From Micromonospora lupini str. Lupac 08 (GTDB lineage Bacteria; Actinomycetota; Actinomycetes; Mycobacteriales; Micromonosporaceae): a DNA stretch of 64,000 nt. The stretch spans positions 6,228,982 through 6,292,981 of the forward strand of contig NZ_HF570108.1 of NCBI RefSeq assembly GCF_000297395.2, read 5' to 3'. Under the pieces are notes generated by a model. It worked only from the letters and a program-made list of their open reading frames with translations, did not search any database and had not been told where the DNA came from. Position numbers and translations under genes: made by a program. Shown here piece after piece: positions 55,789 to 64,000 of the stretch (positions within the stretch are counted from its first letter, which is position 1; every line of letters begins with the position of its first letter).

Positions 55789-56662
55789 CACCCTCACCAG
55801 CACGGCGCGCAGCGACGCGGAGATCTCCGGCCTGGACGCACTGGAGATCGCCGGTCGGGAGAAGGAGGTGTCCCGCGGCACCCGGTTCTGGGCGGCCACC
55901 TGGCCCAAACTGGCCGCGCTGGCCATCGTCATCGCCGCCTGGCAGTTGGTAGTGCTGTCGGGCTGGAAACCGCCGTACTCGCTGCCCGGCCCGCTTGTCG
56001 TCGGCCGCGAGCTGGTCACCCAGGCCCAGGGCCCACAGCTCTGGGAGGGTCTGGTCACCACGCTGCGGCGGGCCGCCGTCGGGTACGTCTTCTCGGTCGC
56101 GGTCGGCCTGCTGCTGGGCCTGGCGGTGGCCCGGTCCAAGGTGCTCCGGGCCGCCATCGGCTCGATGATCACCGCGTTGCAGACCATGCCGTCGATCGCC
56201 TGGTTCCCGCTTGCCATCCTGCTGTTCGAGCTGAGCGAGAAGGCGATCTTCTTCGTGGTGGTGCTCGGCGCCGCGCCGTCCATCGCCAACGGGGTGATCT
56301 CCGGTGTGGACTACGTGCCACCGCTGCTGCTGCGCGCCGGCCGCAACCTGGGCGCCCGGGGGCTCAACCTCTACCGGTACGTGATCGCGCCGGCCGCCCT
56401 GCCGGCGATCATCGCGGGCCTCAAGCAGGGTTGGGCGTTCTCCTGGCGGAGTCTGATGGCCGGCGAGCTGATCGTCGTCGGCATCTCGCAGACCTCGCTG
56501 GGCGCCCAGCTCACCTACTCGCGGGAGCTGTCCGACGCGCCGTGGCTGCTCTCCACGATGATCGTCATCCTGGTGCTCGGCCTGGTCGTGGACGCGGCGT
56601 TCGGCGCGGCCGACAAGGCGATCCGCCGTCGTTGGGGCGTACTGGACCAGGCTGGTCAGTGA
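55778..56662 (+). CDS. ssuC: Sulfonate-type ABC transporter permease
   Basis: A 294-residue inner-membrane subunit of the BPD_transp_1 type with about six or seven helices: LAALAIVIAAWQLVVLSGW, VGYVFSVAVGLLLGLAVA and others. The cytoplasmic EAA-like loop is present (RNLGARGLNLYRYVIAPAAL). SsuC-type features are MPSIAWFPLAILLFELSEKA and GWAFSWRSLMAGELIV. ATG at 55778 lies within the end of ssuB (11-bp overlap). The C-terminus ends RRRWGVLDQ. Together with SsuA and SsuB it forms a complete importer. Confidence 0.92.
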   Translation: MASDTLTSTARSDAEISGLDALEIAGREKEVSRGTRFWAATWPKLAALAIVIAAWQLVVLSGWKPPYSLPGPLVVGRELVTQAQGPQLWEGLVTTLRRAAVGYVFSVAVGLLLGLAVARSKVLRAAIGSMITALQTMPSIAWFPLAILLFELSEKAIFFVVVLGAAPSIANGVISGVDYVPPLLLRAGRNLGARGLNLYRYVIAPAALPAIIAGLKQGWAFSWRSLMAGELIVVGISQTSLGAQLTYSRELSDAPWLLSTMIVILVLGLVVDAAFGAADKAIRRRWGVLDQAGQ

Positions 56663-56663
56663 C

Positions 56664-57122
56664 GTGTACGTCTCCGCGCGCAGCGACTACGCGCTCCGGG
56701 CGATGCTCGCCGTCGCCGCCGCCGTACGCGGCGGCGGCGACGCGGGCGGTGGTGGCAGCGAGCTGGTGAAGGCGGGCAGCCTGGCCGAGGTGCAGGAGAT
56801 CCCGCTCAGCTTCCTGCAGGGCATCCTGCTCGACCTGCGCCGGGCCGGTCTGCTGCTCAGTCATCGGGGCGCCGAGGGCGGCTACGCGCTGACCCGGCCA
56901 CCCGAGGAGATCACCGTCGGGGACGTGCTGCGCGCGGTCGGCGGCTCGCTGACCACGGTACGCGGACTGCCAGCCGAACGCGCCGGCTACCACGGGGTGG
57001 CCGCCGGGCTCACCGACGTCTGGCTGGCGGTGCACGGGGCGATCGCCACAGTCGTCGACAGCACCAGCCTCGCCGACCTGCTCAGCCGCACCCCGACCGA
57101 CCGGGCGTCCACGACGTCCTGA
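56664..57122 (+). CDS. Rrf2-family transcriptional regulator (CymR-like, no cysteines)
   Basis: A 152-residue dimeric regulator. The winged helix is VSARSDYALRAMLAVAAAVR, then LAEVQEIPLSFLQGILLDLR and AGLLLSHRGAEGGYALTRP. The last is the Rrf2 wing. It contains no cysteine, so it cannot bind an Fe-S cluster the way IscR or NsrR do and resembles CymR, the sulfur-availability repressor. A low-complexity Gly stretch (GGGDAGGGGSE) interrupts helix 2. GTG at 56664 is 1 nt after the permease stop. It closes the ssu operon and most likely represses it and ssuD through the two TAGGAAT repeats at 53815 and 53907. Confidence 0.88.
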   Translation: MYVSARSDYALRAMLAVAAAVRGGGDAGGGGSELVKAGSLAEVQEIPLSFLQGILLDLRRAGLLLSHRGAEGGYALTRPPEEITVGDVLRAVGGSLTTVRGLPAERAGYHGVAAGLTDVWLAVHGAIATVVDSTSLADLLSRTPTDRASTTS

Positions 57123-57135
57123 CCACCGGGGCGGT

Positions 57136-57168
57136 GTGGTCGGGTCGGTGCCCCGCCGGCCCGACCAC
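57136..57168. terminator. Hairpin terminator after the ssu operon
   Basis: GTGGTCGGGTCGG (57136-57148) pairs with CCGGCCCGACCAC (57156-57168) with one mismatch and a 7-nt loop, 13 nt after the Rrf2 stop. Confidence 0.7.
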
Positions 57169-57228
57169 CCCCTCGTACCGATCCTGACCGGGCCTGCCCC
57201 TCGCCGACGCCGGTCGACCGGTCGCTGC

Positions 57229-57429
57229 TCAGCCCCGGTGCTCGACCGTCGGGCCGGAGCCCGGATCGCCGGGACTGCGCAGCTCCACCAGACCGGCGGG
57301 AGCATTTCCCGCCGGGGTGGCATGCCAGGGCGCGAAGGCCGCGACCATCGCGAGCAGCAACCCGGCGAGCCCGACCGCGACCACCAGGATCAGTTCGCGC
57401 AGCGCCCCCGAGCCGGCTTCGCCCGCCAT
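57229..57429 (-). CDS. Small single-pass membrane protein
   Basis: A 66-residue protein: MAGEAGSGALRELILVV begins a helix running through GLAGLLLAMVAAFAPW, followed by a polar tail (NAPAGLVELRSPGDPGSG) ending EHRG. No family is recognised. ATG at 57429 has GGGAGGGG 5 nt upstream, a very good ribosome site. It is isolated between the ssu terminator and the helicase gene; the 250 bp upstream (57430-57682) contain no other gene that I can support. Confidence 0.65.
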   Translation of the reverse strand: MAGEAGSGALRELILVVAVGLAGLLLAMVAAFAPWHATPAGNAPAGLVELRSPGDPGSGPTVEHRG

Positions 57430-57682
57430 GGTCACCCCTCCCGCGCCGGGCCCCCCGCCCGGCTTCCCCCGGTGGCCAGCTTCGACCACACCGGGCCGGG
57501 ACACAGTCGGCCAGCCGACCAAGCGACGGCTGATATTCGACTCGGACCAGCGGCCGGACGGTGGTGACGCCCGCCCGCCCCGGTCGTCGGGGCAACCGGT
57601 CCGGGACGCAAGCCGGACCACCCCGCAGACGAACCGACCCGCCCCGCCGAAGCGGAACGGGTCGGTGACGTGCGTGCGGAGA

Positions 57683-58996
57683 TCAGACGGTACGCGGGCG
57701 GCGCGGACGACGCGACCGGCCCGACGCGCGGTGCGCCGGACGAGCGCCGCCGTCCGTGGCCGAGCCACCGGCCGCGCGTCCCCGGCTGACGGCCACCGGC
57801 GGGGCGGCGATCGTCACCGGCACACCGGAGGGCTCGCGCGCCCCGGTGACCCGGGCCAGCGCCTCGTCACCCGGGCGCACCTGGACCGACTGCGGCCGGA
57901 TGCCGGCGGTGGCCATCAGCCGGGACACGTCCCGGCGCTGCTCGGGCAGGACCAGGGTGACCACGGAGCCGGACTCGCCGGCGCGGGCCGTCCGACCACC
58001 GCGGTGCAGGTAGTCCTTCGCCTCGGTCGGCGGGTCCACGTTCACCACCATGTCGAGGCCGTCGACGTGGATGCCCCGCGCCGCCACGTCCGTGGCGACC
58101 AGGGCGGTCACCTGACCGTTGCGGAACTGCTCCAGGATGCGGGTGCGCTGCGGCTGGGACTTGCCACCGTGCAGCGCGGCGGCGCGTACACCCTTGGAGA
58201 GCAACTGGCGCGCGAGCCGGTCGGCGCGGTGCTTGGTGCCCATGAACAGGATGGTGCGGCCCTCACGGGCGGCGATCCGGGTCAACGCGTCGGGCTTGTC
58301 CAGCGCGTCGACGTGCAGCACGTGGTGGGTCATCGCGGTCACCGTGGCGGTGCCCGGGTCGACCGAGTGGGTCACCGGGCTGCTGAGGAAGCGGCGGACC
58401 AGCCGGTCCACGCCGCCGTCCAGGGTGGCGGAGAAGAGCATCCGCTGGCCCTGCGGGGCGACCTGCTCCAGCAGCTTGGTCACCTGCGGCAGGAAGCCCA
58501 TGTCGGCCATCTGGTCGGCCTCGTCCAGCACGGTGATCTCGACCTGGTCGAGCCGGGCGTCGCCGCGGTTGATCAGGTCGTTCAGCCGGCCGGGGGTCGC
58601 CACGACCACCTCGGCGCCGGCGCGCAGCGCGTCCGCCTGCCGCTGCAACGACAACCCGCCGACGACTGTGGCGCAGCGCAGACCGACGGCCCGGGCGTAC
58701 GGGGCCAGCGCGGTGGTCACCTGCTGCGCCAACTCCCGGGTCGGCACCAGCACCAGGGCCAGCGGGCGACCCGGCCGGGCCTTGCGGCCGGCGGTGCGGG
58801 ACAGCAGGGGAAGCCCGAAGGCGAGCGTCTTACCCGAGCCGGTACGACCACGGCCGAGCACGTCGCGACCCGCGAGCGAGTCCGGAAGCGTGGCCGACTG
58901 GATCGGGAACGGCTCGATGATGCCCTGCGCGGTAAGCGCGCTCAGCAGCGCCGGCGCCAGACCGGTATGGGCGAAAGACGGAATAACTGTGGTCAC
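57683..58996 (-). CDS. DEAD-box RNA helicase (RhlE-like)
   Basis: A 437-residue ATP-dependent RNA helicase. The Q motif FPIQ (about residue 29) is followed by motif I GRGRTGSGKTLAFG, Ia LVPTRELAQQV, Ib VATPGRL, II VLDEADQMADMG, III FSATLDG, V ALVATDVAARGIHVDG and VI YLHRGGRTARAGESG. The basic tail (RASGRSRRPRRPRTV) probably binds RNA. Such enzymes remodel rRNA and mRNA, especially in the cold, and a cold-shock gene lies 225 bp upstream. GTG at 58996 (VTTVIPSFAHTG) has GAGGAAGG 6-7 nt upstream. The longer open frame upstream is not needed. Confidence 0.93.
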   Translation of the reverse strand: MTTVIPSFAHTGLAPALLSALTAQGIIEPFPIQSATLPDSLAGRDVLGRGRTGSGKTLAFGLPLLSRTAGRKARPGRPLALVLVPTRELAQQVTTALAPYARAVGLRCATVVGGLSLQRQADALRAGAEVVVATPGRLNDLINRGDARLDQVEITVLDEADQMADMGFLPQVTKLLEQVAPQGQRMLFSATLDGGVDRLVRRFLSSPVTHSVDPGTATVTAMTHHVLHVDALDKPDALTRIAAREGRTILFMGTKHRADRLARQLLSKGVRAAALHGGKSQPQRTRILEQFRNGQVTALVATDVAARGIHVDGLDMVVNVDPPTEAKDYLHRGGRTARAGESGSVVTLVLPEQRRDVSRLMATAGIRPQSVQVRPGDEALARVTGAREPSGVPVTIAAPPVAVSRGRAAGGSATDGGARPAHRASGRSRRPRRPRTV

Positions 58997-59221
58997 GCAG
59001 AAGCCTTCCTCGACGCGGCACGTGTCGAGGGAGGGCGCCGAAGTCGGCGCTGTCACCAGCGGCACAAGGCCGCCAGGACTCACAAGCACGAACCGATTAG
59101 GGTACGGGCCGGCCCGCCGCCGGGCCGCCGCCTGCTGGGCAGGTCGACGGCGGGGCGGGCCGGTCCCGTCACCGTCACACCCGGAGGGCGCGACGGGTAG
59201 TACTACCGACCGATCCGAAGA

Positions 59222-59425
59222 TCAGAGCGGGCGGATGTTCTCCGCCTGCGGGCCCTTCTGGCCCTGGGTCACCTCGAACTCGACCCGCTGGTTCTCGTCC
59301 AGGCTCCGGTAGCCGGAGGACTGGATCGCCGAGAAGTGGGCGAAGACGTCAGCGCCGCCGCCGTCCGGGGTGATGAAGCCGAAGCCCTTGTCAGCGTTGA
59401 ACCACTTCACGGTGCCAATAGCCAT
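59222..59425 (-). CDS. Cold-shock protein (CspA family)
   Basis: A 67-residue single CSD domain: GTVKWFNADKGFGFITPD carries both RNP motifs (KGFGF and DVFAHFSAI), with SLDENQRVEFEVTQG and GPQAENIRPL completing the OB barrel. It binds single-stranded RNA and DNA and melts secondary structure. ATG at 59425 with AAGGAG 9 nt upstream. Its long leader (up to about 150 nt) contains a hairpin at 59451-59475 close to the ribosome site. It lies between the helicase and adnB on the same strand. Confidence 0.96.
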   Translation of the reverse strand: MAIGTVKWFNADKGFGFITPDGGGADVFAHFSAIQSSGYRSLDENQRVEFEVTQGQKGPQAENIRPL

Positions 59426-59450
59426 GTGTTTCGTCTCCTTGACGGAACGT

Positions 59451-59475
59451 CGAACCCGCACTTGTTGCGGGCTCG
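59451..59475 (-). promoter_or_regulatory. Hairpin in the cold-shock gene leader
   Basis: In the transcript CGAGCCCGCA (59475-59466) pairs with TGCGGGTTCG (59460-59451), with a 5-nt loop and one G-U pair. It sits about 15 nt before the Shine-Dalgarno. Cold-shock mRNAs often carry structured leaders that change with temperature. Confidence 0.45.
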
Positions 59476-59558
59476 AAGAGGAGCGCTCCGCGCGGGAATG
59501 CGCGAATCGCCTGTCGCTTCTGGTCGCCCCGCCCGGAGAGCTCCGGACACAACAAAGA

Positions 59559-59587
59559 GCGCCTGGGGCCACAATCCCGCCAGGCGC
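59559..59587 (-). terminator. Terminator after adnB
   Basis: On the minus strand GCGCCTGG (59587-59580) pairs with CCAGGCGC (59566-59559), followed by TCTTTGTTGT. It lies 65 nt after the adnB stop and separates adnB from the cold-shock gene. Confidence 0.65.
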
Positions 59588-59651
59588 ACACAGAGTCTCT
59601 GGTAACCAAAACTGCAACCCGGTCAACGTATCATGGTTTTCCCGCGCGCGG

Positions 59652-62600
59652 TCAATCTTGGGCGGAATCTTCGGGCAATCGAGCGATCATGGCCGTGAGC
59701 CCGGTCACGTCCAGCAGGTCGGCGGGCCGAACCGTCACGCCGTGCCGGACGTAGTGGAAGGCCGCGCCCACCAGGTCGACAGGCACGCCGGCCAGCTCCG
59801 CCCAGGCCAACCGGTACACGGCCAACTGCACGGCGGCCACGTCCGCCGCCGGCCCGGCCGGCTGCGCGCCGGTCTTCCAGTCGACCACGTCGAACCGCCC
59901 ACCCGGCCGGGCGAAGACGGCGTCCATCCGCCCCCGCACCACCACGCCGGCGATCACCGTCGCGAAGGGCACCTCCACCTCCACCGGCACCCGGTCGGCC
60001 CACTCGCTGGCCAGGAACCGCTCCTGCAACTCGACGAGCGCCTCGTCCGGCGCGGCGTCCGCGTCGGCCGCACCGGGCAGCTCGTCCAGGTCGAGCAGGC
60101 GGTCGGCGCCGAAGCGCTGCTCCAGCCAGGCGTGGAACGCGGTGCCCCGACGGGCGTACGGGTTGGGCGCGGTGGGCACCGGGCGGCGCAGCGTACGGGC
60201 CAGCGCCGCCGGGTCACGGCGCAACGCCACCAGCTGGGTGACGCTCAACTGCCCGGGCAGGGCCACCTCGACCGCGCCGGAGAGCCGGGTCAGCTCGGCC
60301 CGCTCGGCCAGCAGCAGATCCGCCTCGCGACGCCAGCGCTCCACCTCCGGGTCCACCTCCGGCTCGACGGTCACCATCGGGCCCGCGACCACCGAGCCGA
60401 CCGGCCCCGCCACCACCGGGGTCGGACCGTCGGTCATCAGGCGGCGCACCAGCCCGGCCGCCTCGGCCAGCGCCGGTCGGCGGCCACCCAGCGGGTCGGC
60501 CGGCCACTCCGCGCGCAGCACCACCTCGGCAGTCGGGTTCGTGGCGTCCGGGGTGGGCTCCGGCGCCCACGCGTCGACCACGTGCCCCGGCCCACCGTCC
60601 AGGCAGGCGTCGTACACCTCGCGCAGGAAGACCGACGGACCGCGCGGTCGCTTCGTCCCCTCCCCCCACCAGTACCCCGAGCAGAGCAGCAACCGGCGCG
60701 GTCGGGTGACCGCCACGTAGGTCAGCCGGCGCTCCTCCCGTTCGTCGTGGGCCCGCCAGGCGTCGGTGAAGTCGCTCACCGCCCGGGCCACGGCCCGCTG
60801 GTCGGCCGCGTCGTCGAGCGCCAGCTCGGGCAACCCGTCGGCGTCGCCCCGCAACGGGAACGGCAGCACGCCCAGCCCGCCCAGCCAGTGGTCGGAGTTG
60901 CGCACCGGCCCCGGCCACGACCCACGGCACAGCCCGGCCACCGCCACCACGTCCCACTCCAGGCCCTTCGCGGCGTGCGCGGTGACCACCTGCACCGCGC
61001 CCTCCACCACCTCGACCTCACCCGGCGCCAGACCACGCTCCTCGTCCTCGGCGGCGGCCAGGTAGGACAGGAACCCGGACAGCGTCGCGCCGGGCGTCTC
61101 CCCGCTGAAGCGGGCCGCCACGTCACCCAGCGCGTCCAGGTGCCCCCGGGCCAGGCCGGCGTCACCGGCGCCGTCGCGGCCGGCGCGCACCGCGACCTCC
61201 ACGTCCAGGCCGATGGTCCGTTCGATGTCCGCGATCAGATCCGGCAGGGCCTGGTCCAGGCGGTACCGCAACAGGGCCAACTCCATGCCGTACGCGCGCA
61301 GCCGCGCGAACCCCTCCGCCGAGTACGCCTGCGCCGGGCCGAGGTCGGCCAGCGCCTCCACCAGGGTCGCCTCGTCGAGCAGGTCGGGGGCGATGTCCGA
61401 CGTGTCGTCGGCGGCCACCTGGCGTCGGGCGTTGGCGATGGCCCGGGCCCGCCGGTGCAGCGCCACCAGGTCACGCGGCCCGATCCGCCAGCGGGCGCCG
61501 GTGAGCAGCCGCAGCAGCGCCGCCCCGTCGGTCGGGTCGGCCAGCACCCGCAGCGTGCACACCACGTCGCGGACCTCGGGAGTGTCCAGCAGACCGCCGA
61601 GGCCCACCACCTCCACCGGCAGGCCACGCTCGCGCAACGCCGACTCGATCGCCGGGATCTGACTGCGGACCCGGACCAGCACGGCGGTCGTCGGGCGTTG
61701 CGCCACCGGGATGTGCTCGGGAGCCGCGCCGGGCATCCGGGCCGCGCCCCGCCAGGCGGCGAGCACACTGTCGGCGAGCCACGCCGCCTCGTCGGCGTAC
61801 GTGGGCAGCAACGCGCAGTGCACAGTGCCACCGGCCGCCCCGCCGGGGCTGCGGTGCGGAATCGGGTCGCGGACGGTAAGCGCGGACCGCAGCTCCGGCA
61901 CCCGCGCGCCGGCCGCCCGCAACGGCGTGGACAGGGCGTTCGCCACCCGCAGGATCTCCGGGCGGTTACGCCAGCTGGTGGTGAGCCCGAGCGCCTCGGC
62001 CGGCTCACCGTCGGTACGGGCGAACTCCGTGGGGAACCGGTCGAGCGTGCCCGCGCTGGCGCCCCGCCAGCCGTAGATGGACTGGCACGGGTCACCCACC
62101 GCCGTCACCGGGTGCCCGCCACCGAACAGCGCGTTGAGCAGCACCACCTGGGCGTGACTCGTGTCCTGGTACTCGTCGAGCAGCACCACCCGGAAACGGT
62201 CCCGCTCGATCTCGCCGACCCCCGGGTGATCCCGGGCCACCCGCGCCGCCCGGGCGAGCTGGTCGGCGAAGTCCATCGCCTCGAAGTCCTCCTTGCGCCG
62301 GGCGTACGCCCGCACCAGCGGCAGCAGGCGCAGCCGGGTCTGTTGCAGGGCCAGCGCCTTGCGCACGTCGGCGTACACCCGGCCCGGCCGGGACTGCACC
62401 TCGGCGAAGAACCGGCCGGTCCAGGCGGCCAACTGGTCCGGCGCGACCAGGTGCTCGTCCAGCTCCCCGGCGAGCGCCAGCACCGCGTCGGTGATGGTGC
62501 TCGGCATCCGGTCCACCTCGGACATGTCGCCGTCGTAGTTGCGCACCAGCAGGTCGACCAACTGCCAGCGGGACGCCTCGGTGAGCAGTCGGGTGGACGG

Positions 62601-63056
62601 CTCGTAGCCGGCCCGCAGACCGTGCTCGGTGACGATCCGCCCGGCGTACGAGTGGTAGGTGGAGACGGTGGGCTCACCCGCGAGCGGGTCGTCCAGCGGA
62701 TCACGGCCCTGCCGGCCGAGGCGGCGGATCAGCTGGTCGAGCCGCGTACGGACCCGGTGGGCCAGTTCACCGGCCGCCTTCCGGGTGAAGGTCAACCCGA
62801 GGATCTGCTCCGGGCGCACGTACGAGTTGGCCACCAGCCAGACCACCCGCGCGGCCATCGTCTCGGTCTTGCCGGACCCCGCCCCCGCCACCACCAGCAG
62901 CGGCTCCACCGGGGCGGCGATGATCGCGGCCTGCTCCCGGGTGGGCGCCGGCAGTCGCAGCAGTTTGGCCAGCTCCACCGGGGTGTAGCGGGGCCCGGAG
63001 TCCGCCAGCCGGGGTGTCGGCGCGGGGCCCGCGCCGAACAGGGTGGGCTGGGTCAT
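59652..63056 (-). CDS. adnB: AdnB subunit of the AdnAB helicase-nuclease
   Basis: One half of the actinobacterial AdnAB DNA end-resection complex (Rv3201c equivalent). The 1134-residue protein has an SF1 motor: Walker A VVAGAGSGKTETMA, FTRKAAGELAHRV, motif II VVLLDEYQDTSHAQV, VGDPCQSIYGWRGASAG, TTSWRNRPEILRVA, VTAHAAKGLEWDVV and YVAVTRPRRLLL. The C-terminal RecB-type nuclease has GRMDAVFARPGGRFDVVDWK (catalytic D and K), EVEVPF and VQLAVYRLAWA. ATG at 63056 overlaps the adnA stop by 4 bp (ATGA), as expected for an obligate heterodimer. A terminator lies beyond its stop. Confidence 0.95.
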   Translation of the reverse strand: MTQPTLFGAGPAPTPRLADSGPRYTPVELAKLLRLPAPTREQAAIIAAPVEPLLVVAGAGSGKTETMAARVVWLVANSYVRPEQILGLTFTRKAAGELAHRVRTRLDQLIRRLGRQGRDPLDDPLAGEPTVSTYHSYAGRIVTEHGLRAGYEPSTRLLTEASRWQLVDLLVRNYDGDMSEVDRMPSTITDAVLALAGELDEHLVAPDQLAAWTGRFFAEVQSRPGRVYADVRKALALQQTRLRLLPLVRAYARRKEDFEAMDFADQLARAARVARDHPGVGEIERDRFRVVLLDEYQDTSHAQVVLLNALFGGGHPVTAVGDPCQSIYGWRGASAGTLDRFPTEFARTDGEPAEALGLTTSWRNRPEILRVANALSTPLRAAGARVPELRSALTVRDPIPHRSPGGAAGGTVHCALLPTYADEAAWLADSVLAAWRGAARMPGAAPEHIPVAQRPTTAVLVRVRSQIPAIESALRERGLPVEVVGLGGLLDTPEVRDVVCTLRVLADPTDGAALLRLLTGARWRIGPRDLVALHRRARAIANARRQVAADDTSDIAPDLLDEATLVEALADLGPAQAYSAEGFARLRAYGMELALLRYRLDQALPDLIADIERTIGLDVEVAVRAGRDGAGDAGLARGHLDALGDVAARFSGETPGATLSGFLSYLAAAEDEERGLAPGEVEVVEGAVQVVTAHAAKGLEWDVVAVAGLCRGSWPGPVRNSDHWLGGLGVLPFPLRGDADGLPELALDDAADQRAVARAVSDFTDAWRAHDEREERRLTYVAVTRPRRLLLCSGYWWGEGTKRPRGPSVFLREVYDACLDGGPGHVVDAWAPEPTPDATNPTAEVVLRAEWPADPLGGRRPALAEAAGLVRRLMTDGPTPVVAGPVGSVVAGPMVTVEPEVDPEVERWRREADLLLAERAELTRLSGAVEVALPGQLSVTQLVALRRDPAALARTLRRPVPTAPNPYARRGTAFHAWLEQRFGADRLLDLDELPGAADADAAPDEALVELQERFLASEWADRVPVEVEVPFATVIAGVVVRGRMDAVFARPGGRFDVVDWKTGAQPAGPAADVAAVQLAVYRLAWAELAGVPVDLVGAAFHYVRHGVTVRPADLLDVTGLTAMIARLPEDSAQD

Positions 63057-64000
63057 GGATTCTCCGGACGTCGGACGGTCGGCGGCTCGACCACCTGGCG
63101 CCCCTGCCCGGAGACCGGGCAGCTGGTGCGCACCGGGCAGACCCGGCACTTCGAGTTGGCCACCGCGGCGAACGTGGCGGCTGCCATCGTATCGGCGGTC
63201 CGCCGGACCAGCGCCGTCGCCCAGCCGGCCGCCGGGCCCTCGCCCGCCGCCGGCTGATTCTGCTCCCGGGCATCCTTCGCGGAGGTGCCGAGCTGCACCA
63301 GCGCCGCCCCGCCGGACTCGTCGCCGAACTCGGCGAACGCGCCCGCCTCCACCGCCGCCTGGTACGCGCCGAGCTGCGGGTGCTCGGCCAGTTCGGCGCC
63401 GGTCACCGCTGTCGACTTGCCGGTCTTGAGGTCGATCACCACCAGCCGGCCGGCCTCGTCGACCTCCAGCCGGTCGACCCGCCCGGTCAGGTCGACAGGT
63501 CGCTGCGGATCGTCCAGGCGGACCGCGAACTCGTGCTCGATGGCGAGCAGCCGGCGGGGGTTGGTGGCCAGCCAGCGCAGCAGCTTGTCGACCATCGCCT
63601 CGGCGCGCTCCCGCTCGGGGCCGGCCATCCAGCGGGCGGCCAGCTCGATCGCGTCGAACCGGGCGGCCACGTAGTCGAGCAGGGCGCCCCGGTCGGCGCT
63701 GGCGTCCTCGGCGAGCATCGCGGCGGCGTGCACCAGGTTGCCCACCCCCTGCGCGGTGCTGGTCGGGCCGCTGCCCCCGTGCCGTTCCAGCAGCCAACGC
63801 AGGCTGCACCGCAGCGCGCTCTCCATCGCCGACGGGGTGACCCGCACCGGCGCCCCCTCGTCGACAAGCGGCCGGTCGTCGGAGAGCCCGCGCAGACCCC
63901 ACCAGTCGTCGGGGTGCGCGCCGGGCACACCGGCGGCGGCCAGCCGGGCCAGCTCGGCCGCCGCGGCGCGCCGCCGGGCCGCCGGCGCGGCCGGGTCGGT
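63053..64000 (-). CDS. adnA: AdnA subunit of AdnAB, C-terminal nuclease part (partial)
   Basis: The frame is open from the window edge, so only the last 315 residues are seen. They form the C-terminal nuclease domain: VTPSAMESALRCSLRWLLER, VGNLVHAAAML, the catalytic VDLTGRVDRLEVDEAGRLVV with VIDLKTGKSTAV (D, E/K motif), and HPQLGAYQAAV. Near the end CRVCPVRTSCPV supplies three of four cysteines, the fourth being RCSLRW, in the Fe-S-cluster arrangement known from AddB and related nucleases. The helicase motor lies outside the window. It overlaps adnB by 4 bp. The pair is conserved as Rv3202c-Rv3201c. Confidence 0.93.
   Translation of the reverse strand, partial: TDPAAPAARRRAAAAELARLAAAGVPGAHPDDWWGLRGLSDDRPLVDEGAPVRVTPSAMESALRCSLRWLLERHGGSGPTSTAQGVGNLVHAAAMLAEDASADRGALLDYVAARFDAIELAARWMAGPERERAEAMVDKLLRWLATNPRRLLAIEHEFAVRLDDPQRPVDLTGRVDRLEVDEAGRLVVIDLKTGKSTAVTGAELAEHPQLGAYQAAVEAGAFAEFGDESGGAALVQLGTSAKDAREQNQPAAGEGPAAGWATALVRRTADTMAAATFAAVANSKCRVCPVRTSCPVSGQGRQVVEPPTVRRPENP

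Noticed and set aside
59370..63257. 1295-codon open frame on the plus strand
   Set aside because: Antisense to adnB/adnA, with low-complexity Arg/Gly/His/Gln composition and no start context. The minus strand has all helicase and nuclease motifs.
63057..63902. Upstream extension of the adnB frame to 63902
   Set aside because: It runs through the adnA nuclease domain in another frame. ATG 63056 overlapping the adnA stop gives the normal AdnB length and start.
1..64000. CRISPR array, prophage, IS element or biosynthetic gene cluster
   Set aside because: No array of regularly spaced repeats, no transposase or integrase, no PKS/NRPS or RiPP core genes were found. The ThiF-like gene lacks YcaO and precursor partners.

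Overview
The window is chromosomal DNA from a very GC-rich actinobacterium. GTG starts are frequent, one gene probably starts with CTG, and several genes look leaderless. The gene set includes WhiB proteins, SigR/RsrA, the 24-residue ribosomal protein bL37, mycoredoxin, AdnAB, a UPF0182 protein and DUF5709/DUF397/DUF5753 proteins. This content, plus gene orders shared with the Mycobacterium tuberculosis Rv3193c-Rv3202c and Rv3219-Rv3228 regions and the Streptomyces sigR-aroA-hisN region, points to the Micromonosporaceae, most likely Micromonospora or a close relative. I see no prophage, insertion sequence, CRISPR array or biosynthetic cluster. It reads as a conserved chromosome core.

Layout. 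1-8.3 kb: tail of a probable membrane glycosyltransferase, pdtaS with a SIS sugar isomerase, a TPR protein, a divergent MFS/TetR pair, and a GNAT/biotin-carrier pair. 8.5-16.4 kb: bL37, rsrA, sigR, a hydrolase, a WhiB protein, a SRAP protein, aroA, rsgA, hisN and a DMT-type membrane protein. 16.4-23.6 kb: GT4 glycosyltransferase, SDR plus a STAS-like/ATPase regulator, DUF5709 protein, MacS-like two-component system, an RsbW-like ATPase and an atypical PRPP synthetase. 23.7-31.2 kb: glpK, purC, a sugar-binding lipoprotein, a frameshifted subtilase remnant, two tandem initiator tRNA genes, and a SigE-family sigma factor with a membrane partner. 31.4-49.0 kb: UPF0182, PDZ/Lon-like protease, DUF2342 metalloprotease, M48-like peptidase, ThiF-like protein, ABC1 kinase, whiB7 with its leader, uvrD2, mrx1, MFS, and an XRE/DUF397 pair. 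49.0-64 kb: nudC, an M16 peptidase pair, a sulfonate-utilisation locus with an Rrf2 regulator, a DEAD-box helicase, a cold-shock protein, and adnB/adnA, the latter cut by the window edge.

How the genes work together. Redox stress control stands out: sigR and mrx1 both carry GGAAT-N19-GTT promoters, the SigR-type signature, 35 kb apart, and sigR has two plausible starts giving a stable and an extended form. Antibiotic and translation stress is represented by whiB7, which has an AT-rich/-35/-10 promoter, an 82-codon leader ORF and an intrinsic terminator ahead of its start. Sulfur scavenging (LLM monooxygenase diverging from an SsuABC-type transporter) appears to be controlled by the Rrf2 protein encoded at the end of the operon, through two TAGGAAT-containing inverted repeats. 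DNA repair is represented by UvrD2, AdnAB and a SRAP protein.

The observations most worth following up are the whiB7 leader, the two SigR promoters, a 77-bp palindromic repeat-like element, a compensated frameshift in the DUF397 gene, an atypical PRPP synthetase, a NudC without its zinc cysteines, and two leaderless promoters facing away from each other between prs and glpK.
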